Part shown: piece after piece, positions 9,616 to 22,199 of the stretch | Position numbering within the stretch: the stretch's first letter is position 1 | How the letters are laid out: each line of letters begins with the position of its first letter | Source: Apostichopus californicus | Taxonomy: Eukaryota > Echinodermata > Holothuroidea > Aspidochirotida > Stichopodidae | Direction: 5' to 3' | Assembly: GCA_020650975.1 (NCBI GenBank) | Contig: JAIPMN010002284.1 | Span: 16,910 to 80,909 of the forward strand | DNA length: 64,000 nt | Translations under genes and position numbers: made by a program | Notes under the pieces: model-generated | The model's input: the letters and a program-made list of their open reading frames with translations, nothing else | Told to the model about the DNA's origin: nothing | Database searches by the model: none

Positions 9616-12600
9616 ATGATGGAGATAGTGGTTTACAATTTGTGGAATGCTGGTGGTCAGAAGAGGTTGGTGGCAGCCAGTGATTTTGAAGAAATTCAAG
9701 AGAAGGTATTACTGTTAACATCATAATCAACTGCCATTTTGCTCATGTTATACTGTGATTTCATGGGTTAATATGCCTTTTTTTTCAGGGCTCACAAAAG
9801 GACTTTGATTTTTCTAGGGAGAGTAAAGCCTCATAACGATAAACTATAATGATAACGATCAAATCGTTTGTGATGGAGCGATCATACGTAAGCCATATCA
9901 GGATATCGTTGGCATTGTGTAAATCTATGTAAATAGACCATCTTTATTACATTTAAGCAAATAATTAAACATCCATTAATTGTTTGCAAAATTTGTCATT
10001 GTGATTGTACAGACTGCGCGTTGTAGTGTAGGCGCACCCCAAATAGGGCCTAGTAACTATTATTAAGACACTCATCATTTTGCATGAAGGTTATGTACGT
10101 TCAGCACAGGCAGTTGTTATGCTTTTCTTTTGAGCGATTGCATTTGGAGTTTTATCACACAGTAAAATGGCATACACTGAATGAACGATCATGTGATGCG
10201 TCCTAGAGTGGTAATCATATATTTCTCTCCTTATAGTTTCTGATGATTTAACACAATAAATACCAGGCTTTGAGCTGCAGATGATACGTTATTACCTAGC
10301 AATAACTAAGCCTGTAGCTTAATGTAATATCTATAAAAATAAAAAATAAAACATCGACGAACAAAATGCTGCATTGATAGCTCCTATTTAAATACTTTTA
10401 AAATAAGGCTTTCAAGTTCAAAAATGAAGGTTAGCTTGCGGGCATAGATATTATAATTGCAGAACACCCAAAACATATTACATTTACACTGTGTGTAATT
10501 CAGCAGTTATAGTTGAGACCCAAGCCCAATAAGTTTGCATGATTAAAGTGATTTTATTTAATATTCAAAGAATTCAGTGATGAATTCAGGCTGTTCTTAT
10601 GAACAACATTTCAGGTGTGATGGTTTACTCTTTATCTTTGTTAATGGCAACTTCCCTTTTGTTTACTTGCAGCTAAAGGGAACATTGGCTTCTCTGAAGC
10701 GTTCATTTATATGGCAGATGGCACAGAGGTAGATGATGATGATGGCCTGCACACAGTCAGCACAGAAACAGTATTGTATATTACCGCTCAGGAGGGTTTT
10801 AGCATCAAAGGTAAGACTGAAAATGTCGATGATTTCAATCCGGCCCTACAATAGCACTTATTGATACCAACATTAGTTTAGGATAAACGTTTACGTGCAA
10901 GGGTCAGTCATGTAGTGCGAAGTCAGCATTTTGACAATTTTAACAATTACACTTAGTTATCATACGGCAGTTTTGAACTGCCTCTTAAGAATCCAACATG
11001 TAAAATCCCTTCTAATGTGATCGGTAACGTATATGGTTACCGGTTTTCTGGTTGGTTTCAATGAAATCATAACCTTTGCAGTCATGCCGGCGTGTGTGGG
11101 TGTTGTGTGATGTGTATGTAGTATCATAGTCATGGTGAAGTAGTTTGTGTGCATATGTATGTGTGTAGCGCCTAACTTGTAAACAGGATCTCTAGAAGAG
11201 AAGCTTGGAACAATATATGGTACGTAGGTTACCACATTGAGTACAAGAAGCACACTGTTTTTGGTGGAGGTCATTGCATGGTTATTCAGGGTCAACATAT
11301 ATCAAATTGTGATAACCTTGTAAAAACGATATTTCAAGAAAGGAGGCTTGGACCAATCATAGTTTATAGCTGTAGGCCTACCACATTGAGGGAAAAAAAA
11401 CCTTTTGATTTTTGAAACATTGGTTCAGCAGAGGTCAAATTGTGAAAACCATTTAAACCCGATACAGAATCTCAATAAGAGGTCTTTGAACCATGCATGC
11501 ATTATCATATTTGGTTCATAGGTTAACCACATTGAGTAAAAGATGCCTATTGTTTTTTTTTGTAGCTAAGTAAAAGATTGGAAATCTTGTAAAAAAAGTA
11601 AGTCGAACATGCTTTGAACTTGGTGTGTATTTTTCCAGTTATAAAGGGCTCATAACAATTTACCTCAATTAATTAGCTCAAAGCAAAGTTTTGATCTTGA
11701 GCAGTCGTGCCCATCCAACACCATCTGTCATACATGATCACAGCTGAAAACAGGAACATGTATTTAGGTTGTCATAATGTTTGTAGGAACTCTGCCTATG
11801 CCGGTCCCAAGCCCGGATGCAAAAGGAGGCGGGTTGAGTGTGGGGCTAGCAAACCCCGTCCTGTAAACAAAACACTTGCTACGGAAACCTTTAACGGAGC
11901 AAATTTATTAAATCTTGGGGACACGGTGGCAGTTCTCGCTGAGAGAGAAGGTGTAACGCATCTGAGCCAAAGCCGAGAGGACGCTCCTATGCCGACTAGG
12001 TCACTAGTGGACCCAAAATAGAAGATGAGAATTGGTAACTGGAATGTCAGAACATTATATCAGAGTGGCATTATAGCCCAGGTAGCGAAAGTCATTGGAC
12101 TGGACAAGAAAAGGTGCGACTTGCAAGTTGCGAAACAGTGCTGTATTGAGGAAGAGATGATGGCATTCATAGGGAGGTTGTGGCAATTATGATGTCAAAA
12201 GAAGCAGCTAGAGCTTTAATCGACTAGACACCTGTGTGCAATAGAATCATCGAGGCCAGATTTTTCTCCAAACAGATGGCAATGATCCACGTCTATGGTC
12301 CACTGAAACTGCAGATGATGTAACAAAAGATGAATTCTATACAACATTTCAGAGTGTGTTGGATCAGATACACAAACATGACATGCTGGTTGTAACAGGT
12401 GATATGAATGCAAAAGTTGGAGACCAGAATAACCAATACGATAGGGTTAAGGGTAGCCATGGATTGGGCACAAGAAATGATAATGGAGAACGGCTATGCA
12501 GCTTATGCGATTTCAACATATTTGTGATCACTGGAACACTATTTCCCCATAAGAGAATTCACAAGGCCACATGGGTGTCACCAGATGAGAGAACATTTAA

Positions 12601-15207
12601 TCAGATTGACCATGTGTTGATTAACAGGAGATTTAGAAGCTCAGTTCTAGACACTAGAGTATTGAGGTCAGCTGATGTTTGAAGCGACCACTACCTACTG
12701 GGCACCACAGAAGGTAGTGAAGACTGCGCAATAATGAAGTGAGGGCAAAATTCATTACAACCATGAGGAGCATGTACCAAGTTCTGGAAGATGAAGTAGA
12801 AGGGTGCGAAAATATTGAGAAAGCGTGCAAACGAATGGAGAGAGTGTACACGGAGGCAGCTGAGCAGGTTCTTGGCAAAAAAGAGGAAGAAGAAGGAACC
12901 ATGGATACGTGAAGAGACAGGGCAAGTGATTGCACAAATCTCAGTGCTAGATCAGAGAGAATAACGAGAAGTTAAAAAAGACGACTATAAAGAGAAATAC
13001 AGAGAAGTGAAAGAGGTTTGTTAGAGCCGACAAGAGACATTGGGTCGAAAGTATTGCAAAATAAGCTGAAACCGCTGCATCCAGTCAGAATATGCAAGCA
13101 TTATACAAACTTACAAAGACCCTTTGTAATGAAAAGCCATGAGAGTGTGTTTCCATTATGAATAAAGAAGAAAGTAATGGAAAGATAGATAGAGCATTTC
13201 AGTGATATTTTAAATAGACCGGAACCAATGAATCCACTAACTGTCGCGATGAGGACAATTATCCAATAGAGGAAATTGATATGGAACCATGCCTATATGA
13301 AATGCATAATGCATTACAGCACCTAAAAATTGGCAAAGCCCCGGGTGTAGATATGCTCACATCCGAACTTTTAAAAGCAGATAAAGAGTTTACTGTAATT
13401 AAAATCAAGAAGCTACTTGACAAGATTTGGAGAGCTGAGAAAATCCCAACAAACTGGAATAGAGGGCTCATCATAAAACTACCAAAGAAAGAAAACATGA
13501 AAGAGTGCAAAAACCGTGGAAAAACATTGTTGTCTGTCACAAGTAAAATTCTTAGTAAAATTGTGATAGATAGAATTAGGAACGGTATTGACCACACACT
13601 GAGAAAGGAACAAGCAGGATTTAGAAAGGGCAGAGGGACAACTGAAAAGGTGTTTATCCTTCGGAACATTATTGAGGAATCTAACGAATGGCAGGCAGCA
13701 CTGTATCTAAACTTCATTGACTTTCAAAAGGCTTTCGACTCTATACACCGCGAGAGCCTCTGGATAATTTTGTGAAAAATATGGAATACCAGAAAAGATT
13801 GTTAGAATTGTGAAAGCCTTTTATGAGGACTTCCAATGTGCAGTAGTGGACAATAGTGAGAAATCAGAGTGGTAAAAACTGGAATCAAACAATGTGCAGT
13901 TTGTCAGGCTTCTTATTCCTTACAGTGCTGGACTGGGTAATGAGAAATGCAACTTTGAACGGTGAAAATAGAATCAGATGGAAATTCACTATAAAACTGG
14001 TTGACATTGATTTTGCAGATGACATTGCCCTCATGTCATCAACAAAACAACAGATGCAAGTAAAACAAATTTGCTAGCAGGCAAGCAGAGTGGGTCTTGA
14101 CATTAATAAACAGAAGACCAAAGTGATGCGTATAAATGCTAGGAACCAGGAACGTATTTATATTGGTCAGGGAGAGTTACAAGAGGTGGACAGATTTGTA
14201 AACTTGGGTGCGACAATGACAAAAGATAGTAGCGGAATGGGAGACATTGCCAACAGAATTGGGAAAGCCAGTGAGTATTAATACATCTACAAAAGACTTG
14301 GGTCTCCAAAAGCATCAGTAGAAGAACAAAAATAAGGCTATACAAAACACTGGAAATACCTGTCCTACTATATGAAAAAATAAGGGGGATGAAACGGAAA
14401 AGCGACATCTTTCATAAAAAATGTCTCTGGAGAGTGCTAGGGATAAGATGGCGAGAACGGGTCAGCACAAAGGAACTTCTAAAGAGACCAAAACTGGGAC
14501 CACTTAGCATCGAAATTAAGAAAAGAAGATGGAAATTCATTGGGCATATATTGAGCCAAAACCCAAACAACGACAGCAACATCAGCATGACTTGGGCACC
14601 AGAGGGCAGGAGAAAGAGAGGGCGACCAAAAACAACATGGCACAGGACAGTTGACAAAGAGACAGAGGTTGGCGAACCTGGAATGAGGCCAGAAACGCAG
14701 CTGCGGACCGAGATGAATGGAGACGCTCTGTGGAGGCCTTATTTGCCTCTAGGCAAGGAGAAGACAAATGAGATGATGAGAAGGTTTGTAGGCATGTATG
14801 TAGGTTTATGTGATCTGCTTAAGCTTGTATGCGTGATAACTCAACAAGGGAAGTATATAACATATACTTGGTAGGTGAATTGAACTTTTAGTGAGTGCAT
14901 AAACCTCATACTTGGTACCTATCCTGTCACAATTGTTATACCCTTCACAATACAACAGCCTCATCCTCACACCCACAGCTGGTTGTACACCCTTTTAAGA
15001 AAATTGTACGGACAAAAACACAATGGGAAGCTGTTTCTTGCGGAATTATAAGGACCCTTACTGACAGCATTGCAAGTGTGTAACTGCAAAGGGTTAAAAA
15101 GTCTCATCTTATAATTCTTTAGATAGTCATCCGTAATTTATTTTGACTTGCTCACAGACATCCCAGGGGCCTTTGATGATTCGGACACAACAATTCGTTT
15201 CAACTGA
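9616..15207 (+). CDS. ubiquitin-fold (CIDE-N-like) protein, partial multi-exon model
   Basis: Three probable exons are seen. Exon A (ATG at 9616, donor AAG|GTATTA at 9706) follows an acceptor at TTGCAG|CTTCAC. Exon B (10673-10810) has good sites, TTTACTTGCAG| and AAAG|GTAAGA. Exon C (15158-15207) starts after CTCACAG| and ends in TGA. Exon A encodes VVYNLWNAGGQKRLVAASDF. Exon B encodes AFIYMADGTEVDDDDGL and ETVLYITAQEG. Taken together this resembles a CIDE-N domain (basic ASSLxEL segment, then DGTxVDDE and a hydrophobic strand), which mediates head-to-tail assembly. Exons B and C agree in phase. Exon A ends in phase 0, whereas exon B needs one carried base, so a small exon, a different donor or an indel is missing from the model. 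A dead LINE and repeat copies occupy the last intron. Confidence 0.45.
11130..11560 (+). repeat. dispersed AGGTCA-type repeat, copies 2 and 3
   Basis: Two diverged tandem units read CTTGTAAACAGGATCTC, GCTTGGAACAATATATGG, TACCACATTGAGTA and then GGTGGAGGTCATT or GCAGAGGTCAAATTGTG. They lie in the intron between exons B and C of the CIDE-N-like gene, just before the LINE. Confidence 0.5.
12025..12700 (+). pseudogene. LINE endonuclease (APE/EEP) remnant
   Basis: The remnant begins MRIGNWNVRTLY at 12025, the usual N-terminal strand of this family. After frame breaks it shows VTGDMNAKVG (catalytic Asp and Asn), FNQIDHVLIN (Asp) and SDHYLLG (catalytic Asp-His). A TGA sits directly before the SDH motif at about 12680. 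Disruptions between 12120 and 12355 lack a readable frame. Confidence 0.75.
13259..14281 (+). pseudogene. LINE reverse transcriptase remnant
   Basis: Recognisable blocks are IGKAPGVDMLTSELLK, RGLIIKLPKKEN, EQAGFRKGRGTTEK, LNFIDFQKAFDSIHRESLW (motif A, first catalytic Asp) and DIDFADDIALMSS (motif C, the FADD box). GLDINKQKTKVM and FVNLGATMT of the thumb follow. There are stops after LW (about 13773), at 14077 and at 14281, so it is split over at least three frames. Confidence 0.85.
14810..14920 (+). repeat. dispersed AGGTCA-type repeat, partial copy 4
   Basis: CTTGTATGCGTGATAACTCA and CATATACTTGGTAGGTGAAT resemble the first half of the repeat unit and resume immediately after the LINE. This helps mark the LINE's 3' end. 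Confidence 0.35.
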
Positions 15208-15404
15208 TCATCATGTGCTTCAATTTCCCGGGAAGAAATTAAGTTTAACATTATGATTGCACTGATCCTTTTACTTACATGTTAGTCACTGTAGCCTAAA
15301 CCAATTTTTTTATTGCATCTATGCCGTCTAATGGTTTGGTTGGCCCTAGTGCCTTAGTTTTTGGTTTCTTGCTGAAGTCAGGCAAGTAACATGTCCAGTC
15401 AAAT

Positions 15405-15830
15405 TGGCGTGTGTGTGACGCACTAGCTTGTTACAAAAATATCTCAAGGTAGGTACTGCAACAGATCTCATAGTTGGCATGTGGCTCTCTCATATTGGAT
15501 ACAATAACCCTTTTGTTTTTGTAGAGGTCAAAGGTTATCTGCCGTCAGCAGAGGTCCAAACACGTGAAAATCTCAAAACCATATCTCAATAACTCAACAT
15601 CAAGAGAGTTTTGCACAGTTTTGGAGCTTTCATGGGTCAATTAAGGTCAACAGAGGTCAAATCTTGAAAACGTTTTGAAAAACAGGATCGCAAGGTGGGT
15701 AACTACAAAATATCTCATATTTGGCATGTGGATTCACCATAGTGAGTACTAGAGTCCTTTGTTTTTGGTTAATATCAAAGTTCATTTGGGGTCAAAGGTA
15801 TTGAGAATATATTAAAGGTTCACTGGTTTC
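15405..15830 (+). repeat. dispersed AGGTCA-type repeat, copies 5 and 6
   Basis: Two to three tandem units carry GTGACGCACTAGCTTGTTAC, CTCATAGTTGGCATGTGG and AGAGGTCAAAGGTTAT (15521-15536, DR1-like), then AACAGAGGTCAAATC, CTCATATTTGGCATGTGG and GGGGTCAAAGGTATT. The copies lie 3' of exon C. Confidence 0.6.
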
Positions 15831-16958
15831 GTTTAGTTGGTTTAGTTAGAAGAGATCAGCAGCACTCTGGTGTTCGTTCAGAGGTACAAAATATCATCCC
15901 ATCATATAAAGCAATATACTTTGATCATCTGTGTAAAACTTAGTCACAATATATGTATTTCAATTCTTAAAATGATTAAGAACTATTTTTCAAAATTCTA
16001 CATTGATAAAAAAATAATAATTAATTTAATAATGACAATGGTCATTTAAAATTGTATTGCCTCTTTACCACTGTAGGCATGTTATATTTGTGTTCAGTAA
16101 GTGAATAGTAGGTATGAACAGATGAGCATGTTTTTGTTACTAAAATACAAACAAGGGCAATCTCATATTGCATTGGAAACATACTGTACCACCATGACAG
16201 TAACTACGACACTAACAGCCATAGAAAGACTGTTAATAATGGTAATAATGGTTCAATCTGTAAAATGACACAACAGAATATCCATAAGTACAGGTTTACA
16301 TACACAATGGATATAATATATACATAGATGTATAACAAGAATGTCAGTCATACAAGATTCATCACACATGAACAATAAATTGTAGATATACACTATACTA
16401 ATTTAAGCTAGATAGTCACAAAACCAATGAGCCCCAATACTCACTTATCAGAAGGTGACCATAACTATTACTACAAAAACGGATATGCTCTCAAGCACAC
16501 AGAGGATAAGCCTTACAACAAGTACAACTAATCCGGACACACATACCCCACTATGCTAATGCACAACCCAATAGGTTTATAAGTAATATGCAACCCTTCC
16601 CTTCCCTGGAGTCTAATCACATGGCTCCCTAACAATAAAACAATGTACATTCTTTAAGGCCTAGGCTCACGTCTCAAACAAGCTTGTATACCAAAAAATT
16701 AAATGCCTCAATGAGAATAAACAATCATACTAGGGAACAGGAAAACAACCATTACATCACACACATGCCACAACTAAAACATGATAATAAAGAAATCAAG
16801 CAAAAACGGCTAATTTGATTAAAAAAAAACTTACGACATTGGGCCTCTCTAATGAGGTACATGGGTGACGCGAATTAAGACAAGTAACCCAACTCTCATC
16901 TACGACGAGTGCCACCTATTGACTGCTCCCTGCCTCCAACACACATTGGGATTGGCAG
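15831..16958. other. non-coding AT-rich DNA
   Basis: AT-rich, with scattered short A runs. No gene, RNA or repeat structure was recognised. Confidence 0.4.
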
Positions 16959-17360
16959 TGCTTTGTTCATCAAGTTTGGCGTTTTATTAATATCCAGTGA
17001 AAGCTTAAAGATGATAGCTGTTGGAGATTTTTAATAATTTCCTCATTTATTCATTAGCTATTTGCTAATGCTAGAACAATATGTTTTAAAACTGACAAAT
17101 AGTATCACATCTGAGATAAATATACCTTGACAAATTTTGAAGGGATCTCCTGTGATTAAAAGCACAACGAAATATCCTTGATAATAGCATGGACGTAGAA
17201 CGCATGGAGATTGTCAATGCTTTGTTCATCAAGTTTGGTGGCTTATCTATATTCAACGATAGCTAATATGATGGTTGATGGTCATTTTCAATGATTTCTG
17301 CATGTATTCATTGTAATTTATGCTGTAGCTAGAACTACATGTATGTTAAAAACAATTTTA
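16959..17360. repeat. imperfect tandem duplication, period 259
   Basis: TGCTTTGTTCATCAAGTTTG occurs at 16959 and again at 17218, and similarity continues for about 140 bases in each copy (the CTCATTTATTCATTAGC and GCATGTATTCATTGTAA segments correspond). No coding potential. Confidence 0.6.
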
Positions 17361-17689
17361 CAACACAACAAGACAATCAGCAGCAGTTATACTGCAATCA
17401 CATTGCAAAGGCTGAAGCATGTCACAAATAAGTTTCCATCAATATGTGCCTATACGGTTGTCAGACAGGTTTAATACAACATGATTGTTAAACATATTCT
17501 GTCTTTATTGTTCTATTTATTTTATGAGCTGAACGGTGATCTAGTACATATTGCTTGCTTATTTGATTGTAGAGCTGAACCTGAAGTATGCTGCCACTAG
17601 TAAAGTACACTTTTTTGATATTTGTGCTGCAATAAGTTTAATTTAACACTCTTCTCTAATACTGAGTACCAAGAAGGCCTTTGTTTTGT

Positions 17690-17768
17690 AGATCTTCGAC
17701 ATCGAACTAGGGAATCATGTTAAGGCCTCCAATCTACTAGACAGATGCTCTAACCACTTGGATACATT
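17690..17768 (-). mobile_element. tRNA-like SINE head, fragment
   Basis: On the minus strand, GTATCCAAGTGGTTAGAGCA resembles a tRNA D-arm with an A-box. CCTAGTTCGATGTC follows about 50 bases downstream in the place of the B-box (GGTTCGANNCC). The cloverleaf is degenerate, so this is more likely a SINE head than a working tRNA gene. Confidence 0.5.
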
Positions 17769-17883
17769 TATGCACATGTAGCACAACAATTGTCACTTTA
17801 TTAATCGAGGTTAGATGTGGGCAAAGAAATATACTGTGTGACCTCTGTTTCTTTCGGAGGTACATTCACATGCAGTATTTGAA

Positions 17884-18440
17884 CAGCAATATTATTGTAC
17901 ACACACAGTAGCACCGGTGCAGACTGTTAAAATACCGAGTAATGCTGTTGAAGAACATGACGCATCTTGAGTGTGAATGACAATTTTATTGTCCACAGAC
18001 AGGTATAAACTGTTAAGATACCGACTGGTGTTGCCGCAGCACAGCGTGCTGTATACAAACAGCAACGTTGTAAGCTTACCAACTAGTTCTGTTGTACTAC
18101 AACAGGCCCTATTAGTGGACAGCAATATTATTGTACATAAACAGGAGGTTAATGTTATAAAGAAACATTATGTTGTTGCATTACCACCTGTCCTGTATGT
18201 GAACAGCAATGTTATTTTCAACTCACAATAGAAAACTGTTAACACACCGTCTAGAGAGGTTGCTGTACAACATATCCTCGTACATGAACAGCATGTAAGA
18301 ATACAACACGGCCCTGTACGTTAACTGCAGTACCACGTACATAAACATATGCTTGCTGTTCTTGTATGATACCCAAGTGACAGCAATTTTGTTGTAAATG
18401 AACATAGATTGTTTTAACAGTGTACAATACCAGTGATAGG
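17884..18440. repeat. irregular repeat with GACAGCAATNTTATTGTAC motif
   Basis: The motif recurs at about 17884, 17970, 18056, 18119, 18203 and 18378. It is usually followed by ACA-rich spacers and by CTGTTAAAATACCGA-like blocks (17927, 18010, 18234). Spacing is uneven (about 60-175 bases), so this is a decayed tandem family. The apparent small frames here on both strands are by-products of the repeat. Confidence 0.5.
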
Positions 18441-19548
18441 TGCAGTTCCAGGGACGATGAAGGCTATCTAACTTAGCGCACAATACCCTACCAGAACACT
18501 GCATATTACCAGAAGAGATAACGGAATGACAGAGAGGTACTTTTAGTATGAGAAGACAGGTTAGGGAGGAGAGGAGTAAATAGTGCTTTTTCTCAGTCCA
18601 TCTCAAAGAGTCTCAAAACGTGGTGCAGAGTTTGTGTCACGGACGTGGTCCACACTTACATTTCTCTCTATGGAAAACAAATTTTTGATGATGTTCATCA
18701 AAGACTGTTTTGTGAGCATTGTCAAGTATTGCAATGTGAATAGGGGCATGGAAGGGGAGGGGAAGGGGACATTGGGGTAGGTTTGGTGGAAGTAACACAG
18801 TGAGGTTGGTAATGGAAGACACCCTAATTGACACATTTTGCATACTTCGATATAAGTAGCTTTTAAAACCAAGGAAGAGGCATTGGCACGTCAAATGTTC
18901 GGCAGTGTACCCCGTCTTCGAGGACCTTCTTGACGGATACTTCCAAGACATCTTTGTTGTCCTGGAATGACGGAGTAATTCTATTTACCTATTCAAAGTC
19001 TACCTTAGCACGCAGACAAGAAAAGGGTTAAGGTGAGGCGGTGGAGAATAAGACAGATCCATTGGTTGGGTCTGCTTTTTGAATGTTTATGCCCTGGATT
19101 TACAGAAACGAATCTCACAGCAATTATGGCCTTTACAATTAGTGAAGATGAACGGTAAAACGTATTCAACAAAATTATATTAATTCTATTAATTGCAAAA
19201 TGGATACTAGCAGACCTCTATATTTGCATTTGAGGAATAAACTTGAGTTTAAATGTCAACTATGGAGACTTTCGATGAACATAAAATCCCACCATTTTGC
19301 ATGTATGTAATCCCAATTACATTGCTGTAATTAACTTTACCAATTTCGAACGTTAACTACGAGAAAACTTGGAAGAAAAGTCAGCTTTTAGGAAACCTAT
19401 TTCAGACATATCCTGAAACATTCCTAAGACATCAGGTGACCATGTGACGTCATCTTTGGTATACCGCACTCACAACAATACTTTAGTGTGTAAAGTTGTA
19501 TATTTGAGCTGCCAAAAACATCAACGATATTACTTCTAATCCCCCTAA
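18441..19548. other. non-coding
   Basis: No supported gene. Overlapping small open frames at 18600-18950 on both strands show no family resemblance. Confidence 0.4.
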
Positions 19549-19760
19549 ATGACACAATTCTGTGTTATTGGAGGTTGCAGTTATATGCCAACAAAAGCAT
19601 CAGCTTTTTTAGCTTTCCGAGTAGAAGAACCGACGTAAAACGCCGTAGACTTTGGATCAATTTTGTGAGATCCTAGTGGAAAGATTTTTCAGCACCCGGA
19701 GTATCTCATGCCAATGAGTCCATGCTTCTGTGTATGCCGAAAATGTCTCATTCTACAAAA
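19549..19760 (+). pseudogene. THAP zinc-finger domain remnant
   Basis: The ATG at 19549 opens MTQFCVIGGCSY with a THAP-like Cys-x4-Cys pair. The reading frame then shifts at a run of six Ts and continues as SFPSRRTDVKRRRLWINFVR. That segment has the expected FP and R...W of THAP domains. A TAG follows immediately, and the final Cys-x2-His pair is not convincing. THAP domains bind DNA and occur in host regulators and in P-element-type transposases. This copy cannot make a full domain as read. Confidence 0.5.
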
Positions 19761-22199
19761 CTTACTTTCGGCAGCTGTGGCGGACATAGCTAATGTAAAA
19801 TTGACACTTTCAAGTCTCCTCGTTAATACGCCCTGGACGTCCTTACATGTAACATTATATCACGCAATTGACAGTATACTGTTTACTATTTGAGATGACC
19901 GTATGTAGACGGTGTATAGACCGTGCCTAGGGTAGCATTGCTAGTATATGTAGTGAGCTACAACTCTCGCCGGGGTTGGCTCACAGCATGTGTAAATAGT
20001 CATGTTAGGATTTCATCGCATCTATCCATTTCATTTGTGAGTTCGGGATACATGTGTTATATTGTTCCGGAATCTGCATGGTCCAAGGAGTGTAAAACGG
20101 TACTATATAGCAATCGGACGTTTTATTTCGTCAGTGACTGTCTTGTGATTGTGGGATGTTACTGGTCAAGGCCTGTTTCAACTAGACCTAACTCTATGGA
20201 ATTACTCAGAGTCACGGTAGTATTTCGCCAAAGATTGAACGAGAAACGTGGATTTGGATATTCACTGCTAAATTTGAGCTGAAGCTTAGTCATGTATATG
20301 CTACCCTGGTCGATTCGGGCCAGCGTCTCCTCGTAGTTGTTCGATTATTGTTTAGTGTTTTTTGGTAATTCGTTGATAGTAACGTAAACCATTTCCCCGT
20401 GACATATCACGCATGAGGCATCTTTTAGGTATATTCTTTTGTTCAGTTTGCGGTATCTTGCGATCAAATTGTATTACGGAATCGGCAAGCTGCTTGCATA
20501 TATTGTACCGTACGTACCTATTGACGCTCCGCTAAGTAAACGATGCCTCTCTTTGAGTGGATATTTTGCAAATAAAATTTTGACTAAATTTTCTGCTTAA
20601 AATTTTCTTAAAACTAGTTGTCAATCTCTGTTTTCAGACATTCCAGAGGTACATGTCACGTGACTACCTAAAATTTCCATTTCGTGGTCGTTTTTTGATG
20701 GGTTATAGTAGATTTACGAAGATTTTTTACACATGTTGGTTATGGGTATGTAAACTCCCAAATCAATGGAAAATCCCCCCCCCCCCAAAAAATAAAAATA
20801 TTATCTTCATAGTTGATTAATATAGTAGTAACGAAATCAATATTCAAAAAACGTAGTAACTGAATAGTTTGCGGAATCTATTACATACATTAACGTCTGT
20901 TCGATCACGTAAGTCTAGCTGTAATGTCCAGCATATGATCGTAACGATATCATGGACCCAAAGGCAAGGCAATGTTGTTGATGTTGAATACCGTAAATTC
21001 GCCTCAATTTCTATCACGTTATTGCCACGTGGTACACATGCGCCTCATATGTTGAAATCAAACAATCTTTACACACAATCACGTGTATTTTATGAGTATC
21101 CATGCATACGATATCAGTGCGATAGATATAAAGTTCGTTTGGTAACACTTTAAAACATAACTGGTTTTGCATTGGACGAATGCGGTTCATAGTTTCAAGC
21201 TTTCAAGAAACTTTAGTTGTGCATATCTTCATCAATTTGGTTCATTGTTGAAACACTTTGTTCTGCATCGTGTCAGGAGTTCGTCGCATAATAGGAACAT
21301 TGGTAAGTTAACTTTCTCAGTAACTGTTACATGCATTGAAAGCGAAAGAAATGTCCATTTTGTCTCGCTTGAAACGTACAATAAGATGAACCAAACTACT
21401 TGTGAATAATATGTTCAGCTTGTGTTACAATCAAATCTCAATAAAGTATTGCTAGCACTACATATGTTGCTAGATCACACAGTGATTTCAGCAATATTCG
21501 TTACAGTATCAAACAACATTTTTGTATAATGTAATACTTGCATCGCTTACTGTCATCTTGCATTGAGTAAATAAATAATAAGCAATATATGACAGCATAA
21601 GGAGAAGAAATTAACGTTGCTCATTAAATTATTGACAGTGCTAATCAAATAAAACATAATATATGTAAGATTAATATATGTTGCAACGCGCTTCTAAACT
21701 TTAAAATTTAATGAGGCATACTGTGGTCTCTTATTTGCTCCTGAAGTGCATAAAGAATTACTTAACGTCATCATGAAGGTCCAAACTCTCACTTTTCTGC
21801 TTCCAATAAGATCTGACGCTCATTTAGTTTAAAGTTTACTTAAAACATAGTTATTCTTATCAAAAATTTTTTAAATAATTTTACGTAAGCAGAATGTAAT
21901 TATTCAAACCATTACCTATAGCCTTCAACATACCCAAAGAGAAAAGCATTTTATACAAATTGCGTTCACTTATGCAGTGCAGTGCAGTGTCAAAGGACAA
22001 GAATTGTGCGGACTGTTGAAATGCTTTTAATCTGCTCCTCTTTCAACAGTAAAACTAAATATATACCCTCAACTATCCAAAGAGAATTTTCTGATACAAA
22101 TGTCATGACATGTCAATGAAAGTATAATTTCTCTAGATAGCACTTATCATTTCGGTTTTTATTCTACCAATTCGACTCCCTCTTATAGGCCTTATTCAA
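19761..22199. other. non-coding; possible 5' untranslated exon of the cupin gene
   Basis: A strong donor CATTG|GTAAGT at 21302/21303 could end a 5' untranslated exon that joins the acceptor at 23837/23838. A small acceptor/donor pair at about 20639-20650 (TTTTCAG|ACATTCCAGAG|GTACAT) could be a minor exon. Neither can be confirmed from sequence alone. No other signal was seen. Confidence 0.25.

Larger units (their letters stand above)
11700..14800 (+). mobile_element. dead APE-type non-LTR retrotransposon (LINE)
   Basis: Order on the plus strand: a 5' coding remnant (11707-12021), an endonuclease (about 12025-12690), a reverse transcriptase (about 13259-14281), and a C-terminal region (14389-14700) with RRWKFIGHIL and KRGRPKTTW. 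Such proteins are often mislabelled craniofacial development protein 2-like. Many stops and frameshifts show it is inactive. I leave the clade open. Both flanks carry the same AGGTCA-type repeat family, so the element probably landed in a repeat cluster. There is no clear poly(A) tail or target duplication. Confidence 0.8.

Noticed and set aside
17690-17768. Functional tRNA gene
   Set aside because: The arms do not pair well enough and the B-box departs from consensus; a SINE head is more likely.
18223-18951. Several overlapping frames of 65-127 codons
   Set aside because: They lie over or beside the irregular repeat and show no domain or conserved start.
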